Source: Camarhynchus parvulus
Taxonomy: Eukaryota > Chordata > Aves > Passeriformes > Thraupidae
Direction: 5' to 3'
Assembly (NCBI RefSeq): GCF_901933205.1
Contig: NC_044601.1
Span: 44,861,376 to 44,925,375 of the forward strand
DNA: 64,000 nucleotides
Shown piece by piece: positions 50,659 to 61,004 of this stretch. The notes beneath the pieces were generated by a model. It was not told the DNA's origin, ran no database searches, and saw nothing but the letters and a program-made list of their open reading frames with translations. A program made the translations under genes and the position numbers. Numbering within the stretch: position 1 is the first letter of the stretch; the number at the start of each line of letters is the position of its first letter.

Positions 50659-51434
50659 TTAAAATAAATCTTTAGGTGTAAGATGGAGGTATGTAATCAG
50701 CTGTTTCAAACCTTTCCTTAATGTTTCTTTACCGGCTGCAATGAGTATTCCTTTATATGCTATTTTAAAAAGTAAACTCTCATACTCAGTGATGTTTGGC
50801 TGATTTTTTACATCAAATCTAAGTGTACTTAAAATGCCAGTATCAAGCATTCCTATGGCGTGTTTTCCTGAAGAAAACCAAAGTGTTGCCGGTGTTTCTA
50901 AATGGATTCTGTTCAAACCAACACCAAGCAATGTTTGATTCAATGCAGTTCAGAGATGCCTCCTATTTGGAAGGCTGTATGCTGGTGTCTGATTTAGGCT
51001 CTTTGGAAGCAATATCACCACCTCTTTCTAGGTTTTTAGAAAGCATACTTGCTGTTAAGCATTGGGATGATAAAGCTTTTCAGCATGTATATTACCTTGC
51101 AGTGCTGGGCCAGATGCAGTTGGATAGCGAATCATTTTATAACACCAAATCTGTTTTAGTAAAGGAGTGCCCATTACCAGTGTTCATGTACAAGTTAAAC
51201 ATCTTTCCTCTAATGTCACAAGAGAGTGAAACCTGGAAGAAAGAAACCAAAATACTTCTAATGCTACAAATAATAGTACCCACAGTATGTTTTACCAGCT
51301 CCAGAATTGCATATCTTTACTGTCCATGGAAGGGGCACATCTTGACACCACAGTTTCATGCTAATACCAGTAATAGGATAAGCATTTCTACGGCTTTTGC
51401 AAACATTTTAAACTCCTTGCTTCTCCTTCTGTAA
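50659..51434. pseudogene. Unrecognised open frames, possible decayed retrocopy
   Basis: A 203-codon forward frame (50823-51434) overlaps a 94-codon reverse frame (50659-50943). This is unusual for moderately AT-rich intronic DNA. The reverse frame ends FKIAYKGILIAAGKETLRKG, then LKQLITYLHLTPKDLF and a stop, and looks more protein-like. Upstream of it on the minus strand, coherent-looking segments continue in other frames with several stops. That would fit a decayed minus-strand retrocopy with the forward frame as its shadow. I cannot name a parent gene. No splice sites or poly-A tail are evident. Chance remains possible. Confidence 0.3.
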
Positions 51435-51536
51435 TAACATAGTACACATTCTTTAGAACCCCCATGAAGCTCAGGCCTTCTGCTTTCAACAGGCATTCAG
51501 GAGCAACTGTGCCATGACAGAGCTACATAATCATCA

Positions 51537-52410
51537 AAGAATGATACAGTAGTTTTAGTTGAAAGGGACAGTAAAGATTAATTACAACTCCCCTGCCATG
51601 GGCAGGGATGCCACCCACTATATCAGATTACTCAGGGCCCTATCTAACCCTTGAAAAATTTCAGGGATGAGGCATCCACTGCTTCTCTGGGCAGCCTGTT
51701 CTTTTGCCTCATCACCCACTGAGTAAAGAATTTCTTCCTAACATCTAATCTAAATCTCTCCTCTTTTAGTTTAAAAACTTCTCCCTTGTTTTACCACTGT
51801 CTATCAGTGAATACAGTCACTCTCTCTGCTGAGAGGCAGCAATTGAGGTCTCCCCAAAGTGTTCTCTTCTCCAGGCTTTACACCCCCAGGTCTCAGGCTG
51901 TCTTCGCAAGAGAGTTGTTCCAGCCTTCTGATCATCTTTGGGGCCCTCCTCTGGACTTGCTCCAACAACTTGTTGTCCTTCCTGCTGGAGACAACAGAGC
52001 TGGATGCAGCACTGAAGGAGGGGACTCGCCAGGACAGAGGGGCAGAATCCCCTCCCTCACCCTACTGGCCACACTGCTTTAGTTGCAGCCCAGGATGTGG
52101 TTAGCTTTATGGGCTGTAAGCACACATTGTTGTCTCACGTCCAACTTTTCATCCTCTAGTCCTGCGCTCTTACTGGTTTCTTCTCCCAGTCTGTACTCAT
52201 CTGGGATTGCCCTGATCTAGGGGCAGCACCTCCCCTTGGACTTGTTGAGCCTCAGGAGATTCTCATGGACTCATCTCTCAAGCTTGTCCAGGTCCCTCTG
52301 AATGGCATCCCTTTCTTCTGTTTTGTGCTGTTCAGCTGCACTGCTCAGCTTTGTCATCTGCAAATCTGCTAAGGGAGCACTCAATCCCCCAGTCTGTAGG
52401 GGCTTGATAA
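51537..52410 (-). mobile_element. CR1 LINE copy, older and diverged
   Basis: The inverted tail at 51537 (AAGAATGATACAGTAGTTTT) leads into CCCCTGCCATGGGCAGGGAT, the TAAAGAATTTCTTCCTAACA stretch, the GACTTGCTCCAACAACTTGT segment and the region around GGCTGTAAGCACACATTGTT, ending near 52410. It belongs to the same group as the 2763-4231 copy, with many substitutions and small deletions. It is inert. Confidence 0.9.
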
Positions 52411-54071
52411 CTGCTTTGCCCTGTAGTAGTTGTCTGCTTCATCTAAAGTGTCACACACTTGGCACTTCAAACAAGTGCAGATTCAACAGGACAAATTTTT
52501 AGTTTGATATCTCCAAGGAAAAAGCATTCACATAACTTCAAGTGATGGATGTTTTTTTCTGAATCAGTAGATACACTACTGATCAGAGAAAATTATGACT
52601 GGCAAGCTGTAAGTGTCAGGAGCTTTGAACTTTACAAAATGATAATAGCTCCCAGTTTTCCACGTGTTCATTCCTCTGTAAAGAAAGAAGACTGATGAAA
52701 TCATAGGTGGAAACTGAAAACTAAAGAGACTAAAGATGGATTTATAACTGCTCAGAAGAGCAGCATGGTCACCCAGCAAAGCATCTCAGCTAAGTCTCAT
52801 TTTCACTGGTATTCTTAACCTTCCTGGTAAGAAGCAAAGTTAAAAAAAATCTAAGGTCCTAAAATCATAACAATAATAAAATGTTAAATGTTTGGAAGTG
52901 TATTTTCCTATTTTAGCTAGATACACAGCTGCTTAGGAAGAGCACCTCCAGTTGTGCCAAACCTATGTTCTGATGTTAACCAGAGTGTAACCTAATATTT
53001 CTAATTAAATGTCTGATGATAATATTCAGAAACATCAGCCAGAATGAAGGGAAGAAGAAAAAAAAATGGAAGCACACTGAGTACAGACTTAGTAAATAAA
53101 CAGGAGAAGGTTTTCCTTTCATTAAGTCCTTTCATTAGGGGAAGAAGCTTTACTGGCTGGTAAGGGTATCAGAGAAACAAAGCAGTCTGGCCTTAGAACA
53201 TTTACGCTTGTATGCTACCACACAACTTTCTGTTAAACTATACCTATAGGATATAGACAGAAGGAAAACTAATCAAAATTTCCACTGTGCAGCACCCTGT
53301 ACAACACCAATGTTGTATCCTGTATTTTGTGTTTCCCAATACTCAGCAGTTTGAATAGGTTCTGAGTTACTCTTTTTGATAACACAGTCTTAGTTTACTC
53401 ATTCAGGTAATCATTGTGTACCAACAGCTATTCAAATAACAGATTATCACATATTTTAAAGATTCACCTTTGATATATTCAGAGAGTGCCAAAACCTCTA
53501 CTCATCTGACAATGCAATTTCTTCAGTTAGATTAATGACTCTAAATCTGTATTCATTCACTGCCAGGTGCTGTCTAAGCAAGTTCCATTGGGAATGTCAT
53601 AGTTTCCTTTTCCTGTGCACTTGACTAAGCACAGAAGTCCATGTTGTCATCTTCCTCCTCACCCTCAAAAAGTAAATGCCAGAGACATGACATTACTTTT
53701 GAATGTAATGTTCTTAAACTACAGCACTGTCTTGCATTTGTTGTATAGTTTGGGACCTTGCAGTGAATCATGTTCTAATCATGTTAAATGCCAATTTCTT
53801 AATAATGATTATTCTGCTGTTGATAGAATTCTGGGAGTGGTTTGGCTGCTGAATCAGGAGACAACATGAGACTTCGTGAGAGGAGAAAAGTGCTGGGACA
53901 ACCAGGTTATGGAGATTATTGATAGAGAAGCTGAAAGTAGAAGTGAAACCAGAAGATTAGTTCTTTAATCTTTTTTTTTGTTTTGCAAGTCTGTAGAGGT
54001 GTACAGAATTTGGCATTTTGATTGACATGTGGTAATTATTAGTTAGAATACAAAAACCTTCCAAAACTAAT

Positions 54072-54838
54072 TGTAGTGGGTTGACCTGGCTGGATGCCAG
54101 ATCCCTGCCAAAGATGCTCTATATTTCCCCATCTCATCTGGACATGGGAGAGAGAATATAACAAAAGTCCCTGGATTGAGATGAGGGCAGGGAGAGATAA
54201 TTCGCTGATTACTGTCACAGACTGGGGGAAATAATTTTCTCTGTGACCAGTCAAATCAGATTAGGGTTTTGACAAATAAAGCCAAATCTTAAAACCACCT
54301 TGTTTCCACCAGGGCCTAACTTTACTCCCACTTTTTTCTGTCTCCTCTCCCCCAGTGATGCAGGGGAACAGGAAATGGGGGCTGTTATTAGTTCACCACA
54401 TGTTCTCTCTTGCCACTCATTCCTCCTCAGGGGGAGCACTCCTCATACTTTCCTCATGTTCCAGTGAGAGGTTCCCTGCCACAGAAGAAAATCTGCCACA
54501 AGCTTTTACAACATGAGTCCTTTCAACAGGTTGCAGTTCTTGCCAAACTGCTCCAGTGTGGATCTCTTTCACAGAGTGCAGTCCTTCAGGAGCAGACTGC
54601 TCCAGTGCAGGCTTCCCACAGGGTCACAGCCTCCTTCGGACATCCATCTGCTCTAGTGTGGGATCCTGCATTGGCTGCAGGTGGATATCTCCTCCATCAT
54701 GAACCTCCATGGGCTGCATCTCCTGCCTCTCCTTCAGTTACCTTAATATCTGCAGGCTGTTTCTCTTACATATTCTCATACTTCTCTCTTCTCTGGCTAC
54801 AATTGTTCATGCATAGTAATTTTTTTCCTTTCTTAAAT
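54072..54838. mobile_element. ERV LTR-like element, first part (split by CR1)
   Basis: The stretch starts TGTAGTGGGTTGACCTGGCT. It contains motifs typical of a widespread avian LTR family: CTGGATGCCAG, GAGAGAATATAAC, a CACTCATTCCTCCTCAGGGG segment, and repeated CTCCAGTGTGG / CTGCTCCAGTGCAGG blocks spaced every few tens of bases. It runs to CTTTCTTAAATCA, where a CR1 tail begins. A continuation is found at about 55107-55310. No retroviral coding region is visible. I assign it by recognition of these motifs, and a repeat-library search is needed to name the family. Confidence 0.6.
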
Positions 54839-55106
54839 CAGAGAATCATAGACTATGCTGAATTAGAATGGACTTGTCAGGATAATAGAGTCTAGCTAGC
54901 TCTGCACAGGACACCCCAAGAGTCGCACGGTGTGCCTGAAACTGTTACAGAAATGCTTTTTGAACTCTGTCATGCTTGATGCTGTGACCACTTCCCTGGG
55001 GAGCCTCTTCCAGCGCTCAGCCACCCTATTGGTGAAAATCCTTTTCCTGATATCTAACCTAAACCTTGCCCGACTCAGATTCATGCCATTTCCTCAAGTC
55101 CCGTCT
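54839..55106 (-). mobile_element. CR1 3' fragment nested in the LTR-like element
   Basis: Inverted CR1 tail AGAGAATCATAGACTATGCT, followed by TTGAACTCTGTCATGCTTGA, the GACCACTTCCCTGGGGAGCC segment and the CCTTTTCCTGATATCTAACC stretch, ending near CAAGTCCCGTC. It is the same subfamily as the copies at 49422 and 59910 but more diverged and shorter. LTR-like sequence lies on both sides, which makes it a nested insertion. Confidence 0.88.
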
Positions 55107-55310
55107 TGAGAGTGAGGAGGTGGCCGCCTCCTCCTCTGCTGTTTTCCCACCATCGCTGACGCGCTCAGCCTTGGCCAGCAGCCAGGTCCATCTTGGAGCC
55201 ATTTGGCACTTGTTCCGTTGAACTTGGGGGACTTCTTGAAGCTTTTCAGAGAAGTCACTTCTGCAGGTCCCACTCTGCTACCAAAACGTTGCCACATAGA
55301 CTCAAATGTA
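55107..55310. mobile_element. ERV LTR-like element, second part
   Basis: After the CR1, motifs of the same LTR family resume: CCATCGCTGACGCGCTCAGC, CTTGGCCAGCAGCCAGGTCC, ATCTTGGAGCC and CTACCAAAACGTTGCCACA. It ends in the region of 55296-55310. The precise end and any target duplication could not be fixed. Confidence 0.55.
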
Positions 55311-56239
55311 ATAACCAACAAGTTTATTTTTGGTAAGCAGTTCAATACTTCTCCCATATTGTCCACAGTTCAATTTTACTTACACCATCATCTTAAGAAG
55401 CATAACTTACTATTCAATAAATATGCAAAAGTCAGTATCAGCAGAACATTTCCAGCTTTGTTTTAGTCTCTTACAGACATTCCTAAGCTTAGGCAATTGA
55501 GTTAAATTATTTTCCATGACTCGCATAAGTCAATGGAGAGCACTGATTAACTTCAGTCTAGTCACCACATTTCAAGGTCATTTATATGTTGACATTACTG
55601 AATGCCTTGAAATACCATCCTGATGTGATAGTAACCATAATTATTTATGTCAGAAGTGTTGCACTCAAGGAATAGTCCAGTATCAAAAAAAAAGCAGGAT
55701 TCTTTTTCTGCTAGGAAGCTTGTGAAGCTGTTTTTGTGCTGTATTCTTATATATTAGGACAAAAGAAATTGTTCATTTTCTGCTTCCCATATTACACAGT
55801 TCTGGTGGGATTCTTATTTTTTGGGTTTTATCTCTTTTAAGTCGGTCTTATTAATACATCAGAAATTTTCGTGTGCAACTGTGACACTAGTCATTGTCAA
55901 TACACATTTTGTATATGTATATAGTAAATCCATATTGATAGTTAAAACACAGAATGACAGCTTATTTCTGAAAAAGGCTTTACAGCTTTAAGATGGAGAT
56001 TGACAGACAGACAGTTCTGCCTTAGAAAAAGTCTCACCCTCACATCTAATGTTGCCAATATCACAAGATATCAGCGCAAAATATTAGCCATGATTGTAAT
56101 CATTATGTCACAGCTTGTGAATGGAAAAATGTTCTCATCCCAGTCACTCAGTTTTTTTAGCAATCCTAGCAAGTTTGACCTGCTTGTCAAACTAAAGGGC
56201 AGGAAGGAAATGCACAGACAGTGGAAGTAGGGGCACAGC

Positions 56240-56713
56240 ACGGGAAAGACAGGGAACGGGTCTAGAGGAGGACCGCAAAGACCATCAGGGGGTTGGAACA
56301 CCTATACAATAAGGAAAGGCTGAGAGAGCTGATGTGATCCAGCATGTAAAAAGTAAGGCTTTGAGGAGATGTTAGTGCAGCTTTTCAATATCAGAAAGAA
56401 GGCCTATAGGGAAGACAGGGACAAATTTCTAAGCCAGTCCTGTTGTGATAGGACAAGGTGTAATGATTTTAAGAAAGAGGGATGGTTTAGATTACGTTTA
56501 TGGAAGAAGTTTTTTACAGTGTGGGTGGTAGAACACTGGAACAGTTTGCCTAGAAAGTAGTGAGTGCCTCATCCCTTTAAACATTCCAAGTGAGCTTGGA
56601 TGATGCCATGAGCAGCCTGATTTAATTGAAGGTGTTCTTGCCCATGGTGAGGATGTTGGATAAGATAACCTTTTTAAGGTACCTCTCAACCCAGATAGTT
56701 CTATGATTCTAAA
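56240..56713 (+). mobile_element. CR1 LINE fragment, plus orientation
   Basis: A plus-strand CR1 3' end: CAATAAGGAAAGGCTGAGAG, AGAAGTTTTTTACAGTGTGG, GAACACTGGAACAGTTTGCC, then the tail CAACCCAGATAGTTCTATGA at about 56690-56709. The 3' terminal TTCTATGATTCT motif is intact. Stops in the open frame show it is inactive. It is the only plus-oriented CR1 within the gene. Confidence 0.88.
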
Positions 56714-59700
56714 AGGCATGGTGAAGCATGTGCTTACCTGGGCTTGCAGGTGGGCTACAAAAAGCTTCTTGCTTCCACATACGCAACCTTTGTTGTACAA
56801 ACCCTTGGTAGAGGAAATGTGGCTGTTTGAGGACACACTTTGTTTCTTAAAAGCACTGCGGTAACCCTAAAATAATTTGTGTAATGTGGCTGTGCATCCA
56901 TTTGCTCTGTCTGTTAGTAAAATTTGGAGCTAGTATGAGAATCTTAAAACAGAATTGAAAATTTACTGAGAAACAAATGATAATTGTTATGTGGTTTTAT
57001 TTTAAAGTGAGGCAATGTGGGAGAGGAATCTTCAACTGATGAACTGATTTGGAACCAAAGATGATACTAAATGCCAGAGGTCTGCTTCACATTCATTCTT
57101 TTTCTTGTACTATATGTTCTTGTCAACTCTGTACTTCCAAGTTGACTGAGACAAAAGGAGACAAGTCTGTGAGCTTTTTTGATGGGAGAAGCATATGGCT
57201 GACAGAACTGATCACAAAATCTATGAAGACCGAGGGGTGTCTTGCTCAGCTCTTAAGCCATATGCCTATAATTTTGGTGTTACAGCAAGAATTCCATCCA
57301 GACCTATATTACTATCTTCTGACAGTGTAGCTGTTAAGTTGTTGAACAGCCTGTATTCCATAAATAACCTTGTCCAGTCATATCTGAATTTTTTTCTTAA
57401 ACTAAGACTTTAAGATGCAGTGTTGTATCTTTCTTTATTTTAATGCTTGGATATCAGATTCTGGACTGCTTTGCTGTCTCAAGTGGTTGGTGTTTGTTTA
57501 GCACAAAGTCCTTTGTGATTTCTGCTTGTCAGCTCTCAAATCTTTGATACTTATCAAAACCTTATCAAAAGTTTTGCCTTTTTTAAAAATTTTTCTTCTC
57601 TTTCTAATTTTGTTATTTCTTGTTCATTTGTCAGAGATACCACTTCCATTATGAATCCCATGGAATCTTTGTTGCAGATATGTGGGATAATCACTTCCTA
57701 TAAAGAATAGTTTTTCTCTTGTCTTGGCTAAAAGAATGGATTAAAGATATTTCATACTTCTGCATACCATAGAATAGTTCGTGAAGAGAAAAAATGGTCC
57801 TGAAGTTTCACCTGCATGTGATCTTTATTTTTATCTAAACTGGTTGACTAATCCGTGTGCTTTTGACAAAAGTATTTTAATAATGTGTGTATCTCTGCTT
57901 GATTAAATTGAAGCTGTGGCTTTGTCCCTTTTGTAGCTGTAGCCAGGCATTCTAATGGATTAATGTTTTTCGTAATGCAGTGCTTAATATTTTCATTCTA
58001 CAATATATCCCAATAGTGACTAACCTACTGTATTCTAATCAGACTTTGGTTCTCACTGATTTCTTTCACACCAAGAAGATAGTGCTGGATGATAAGGAGT
58101 TACAGTAAATACTGTGTATGGTGTCTGTGGCTGTTAATGATAATGGTTTTTTGTGGTTTGCAAAAGTTTCAAAACATGGAAATTAAAGGAGGACTCCTTT
58201 GACTTCTTTTCTCCCCAGGCACAATTTTAAATCATCGTCACAATTTATGAGTGACTGAATTTCTTAAAGATGTGTGTACCTGCCAGTGGATGACAGTTAT
58301 GTAAAGCAATCAGAGTTTGACATACTTTATTGGTGCAAGAATTGATGTGAGGATTTTACTTTTAATTTGAAGACTATCTCAAAATTACTTGATTTGACTT
58401 GCCAGGTAACTATAGTAATACTTGTGATGGCTCACAACTAAGTTGTAAGGTTGAGAGAAGTTTGTCCACTCATACAATCTTTAGTTTTTTATTTAAAATA
58501 ATAAACCCTCTTTTCCCCTCGTTCTCCCAGAGGAGGTGCTGGCAAATGTAGTGCTGTGCAAGTGAAGTGAGTTTTATTTTTTAGGTTGTTTAGAAGTTGG
58601 TATTTAAATCATATAGTGTAGGTAAAGTTGTAGAATTGTCTCAAATATATATTCATTGGATGGCTTCCTACTTTATAAAGTTATTGAATTCTAAAGGATG
58701 TGCTTGTTTCTATATCAATACCTTTGTAGTTCCAGAGCATTCTAACTAATGCTTCTTTAAAACTGAAATATGTACATAAAAGACAAGATTAAAAAATCTA
58801 TGAAGGTACTCTGGTTTTGGCACTCAAAATCAGTTGATAAAAGTGAATTTTAATTTCTGATCAGCCAAACAATCCCCTATCTTCTGAAAAGCATAAAGTG
58901 TCCAATGTCTGTCAGCTGTCAGTCAGACATCACAGTGTTGTGAGAGTCTTGGTGTTGTGACGCAGTAGCTTTAGTTTGAAAATACTTTATATTTGAAGGT
59001 TGTATATCTTTTTTGCTTATTTCTGTTAGGTTAATAATAGTTTTGAAGGGCTGGAATAGATCCCTGTGTGGACTAGTGCTTGCCACAAAGGAATTCCTTA
59101 TTTTGTCCAAATCAGGACTTCGTAGCAAAAATTCAACAAGTGGCTAAAATGCTGATTAATATTAGCTTCCAGTCTTATTAGGGTTGCTGTAAACTAAATT
59201 TAAATTTGTTTATGTTGTAAACTAACCCCTTCTATATAGAACATTCAGATCTTTCACTTTCAGCATATGTCAGATGTAATACCAAGTTACTCATGTCCTT
59301 GGTTAAGAATGAAACATGAATCTACTCCACTAGAAATGGAAAATCTAGACCATTCCTTTTCCATTCCTCTACTTGGCCCAGTATCTTAGAGAAAGCTCAG
59401 TAAACAGAACTGAAACTGTTGCCTGAACTTAAATTCTTACTCAATTCTGGCCAGTTCTGGTTGCATTTGTTTTTTAGCTCATACTGTGTAACACTTTCCT
59501 GTTAACATTGTCTAAAGATTTTTTTCCTACTTCCTCTAATTATTAATTTAATATATCAGAATTTGGTAATTCTAAAGGGATTGAAGTCCCTTAGTTCTTA
59601 GAAAAATTGAACACTATATTCATGTGGGAATAGGGGTGGAGGTTTTACTGCACAGTCACTACATCATTTCCATATCCTCCTGTGGCAAAACTGGGTTTGT

Positions 59701-59909
59701 GACCAGTTCCTTACAGAAAGAGTATTGCAGCAAGCTTGTCAGTATAATCAGAATGTCTGAATGTCTTTGGCTGACAAACACCTTTAAGAGAGTTTCTTGT
59801 ATTGCATGGCTTCATATCTCTTCCTTGCTTGTATGTCTATTCAAAACTTTCTCTTAATATGTAAAGTTTGTAATCCAATATTCTAACTTTGTATAAACAG
59901 AAATAATGT

Positions 59910-60676
59910 ATCACAGAATCACGCAATATGTTGAGTTGGAAGGGACCAACAAGGACCACCAAGTCCAGTTCCTGGCCTTCACAGGACACCCATGTGCAGA
60001 ATCACACCATGTGCCTGAGAGCATTGTCCAAATGCTTCTTGAACTCTGTCAGGCTTGGTGCCGTGACCACTTCCCTTGGGAGCCTCTACCAGTGCCCAAC
60101 CACCCTCTGGTTGAAGAACCTTTTCCTGATATCCAACCTAAACCTCCCTTGACACAAATTCAGACCATTCCCTTGAGTTCTGTCACTGGTCACCACAGAG
60201 AAGAGATCAGTGCCTGTCCATCCTCTTCCCCTCACCAGAAGAAGATGTAGGCTGCAATGAGGTCTCCCCTCAGTGTCCTCCAGGCTGAACAGACCAGGTG
60301 ACCTCAGCTGCTCCTTGTAGGGCTACGCCTCAAGGCCCTTCAGCATCCTCATGGAGCTCCTTTGGATGCTCTCTAGCCTTACATGAGGCTATTGTGGCAC
60401 CCAGAGCTGCCCCCGCCACTCGAGGTGAGGCTGCCCCAGTGCAGAGCACAGCAGGACAATCCCTTCCCTTGCCCGGCTGGCCATGCTGTGCCTGATGCCC
60501 CTTGGCTGCCAGGACACTGCTGACCATGTTCAACTTGCCATCGACCAGGACCCACTGGTCCCTCTCTGTGGCACTGCTTTCCAGCATCTCATTTCCCAGT
60601 CTGTCTGTGCATTCAAGGTTGCCCCATCTGCAGCTGGCACTTACCCATGTTGAACTTTATATGGTTGGTGATTAAT
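59910..60676 (-). mobile_element. CR1 LINE copy B of a near-identical pair
   Basis: Inverted tail ATCACAGAATCACGCAATAT, then TTGGAAGGGACCAACAAGGA. From CACACCATGTGCCTGAGAGC at 60003 it is nearly base-for-base the same as the copy at 49511 for about 430 bp, at an almost constant offset of 10,492-10,493. After that, indels accumulate. Its inner end lies about 180 bp upstream of the next TNPO1 exon. Confidence 0.92.
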
Positions 60677-60854
60677 TTGTGTACTCTGAACCCGAAAAGG
60701 TTTGCTAGGTGAAATGATGGGTGTAGCTGGAAGGAGAGATAAGGAAATGAAGATTAATATCTATATATAAGCTTTGATCTTGTGGCATTTTCTGAAAATA
60801 TGTCTTATTTCTGTGAGCTGACTGAAAATTGACTGTAATTACTTTCTGTTGCAG

Positions 60855-61004
60855 ATGAGCCAACACGTTCCTTGAGTGGTCTTATCTTGAAGAATAATGT
60901 AAAAGCACATTTTCACAACTTTCCAAATGGGGTAACTGACTTCATTAAAAGTGAATGTTTGAACAACATTGGTGATTCCTCCCCCTTAATTAGAGCTACT
61001 GTAG
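60855..61004 (+). CDS. TNPO1: Transportin-1, exon [12 protein letters not shown]...IRATVG
   Basis: This exon completes the split codon from the previous exon (G + AT, giving D) and reads [40 protein letters not shown], then SSPLIRATV, ending with the first base of a glycine codon. It covers residues 61-110 of the short isoform, within the second and third HEAT repeats of the RanGTP-binding arch. The acceptor is TGTTGCAG and the donor GTAAGT, both strong major-class sites in phase 1. One histidine (KAHFHNF) stands where I recall glutamine in mammals. No stop or frameshift is present. The remaining roughly 780 residues lie outside the window. Confidence 0.97.

Larger units (their letters stand above)
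43966..60854 (+). other. TNPO1: TNPO1 intron 3, 16.9 kb, repeat-rich in its second half
   Basis: Donor GTAAGTTC at 43966 and acceptor TTTCTGTTGCAG ending at 60854. From 43966 to 49421 I see AT-rich sequence with a GT-rich low-complexity tract but no gene. The stretches 52411-54071 and 56714-59909 are also without recognised content. The stretch 55311-56239 may include the far end of an ERV piece but is otherwise unassigned. Repeats in the second half are listed separately. Confidence 0.9.
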
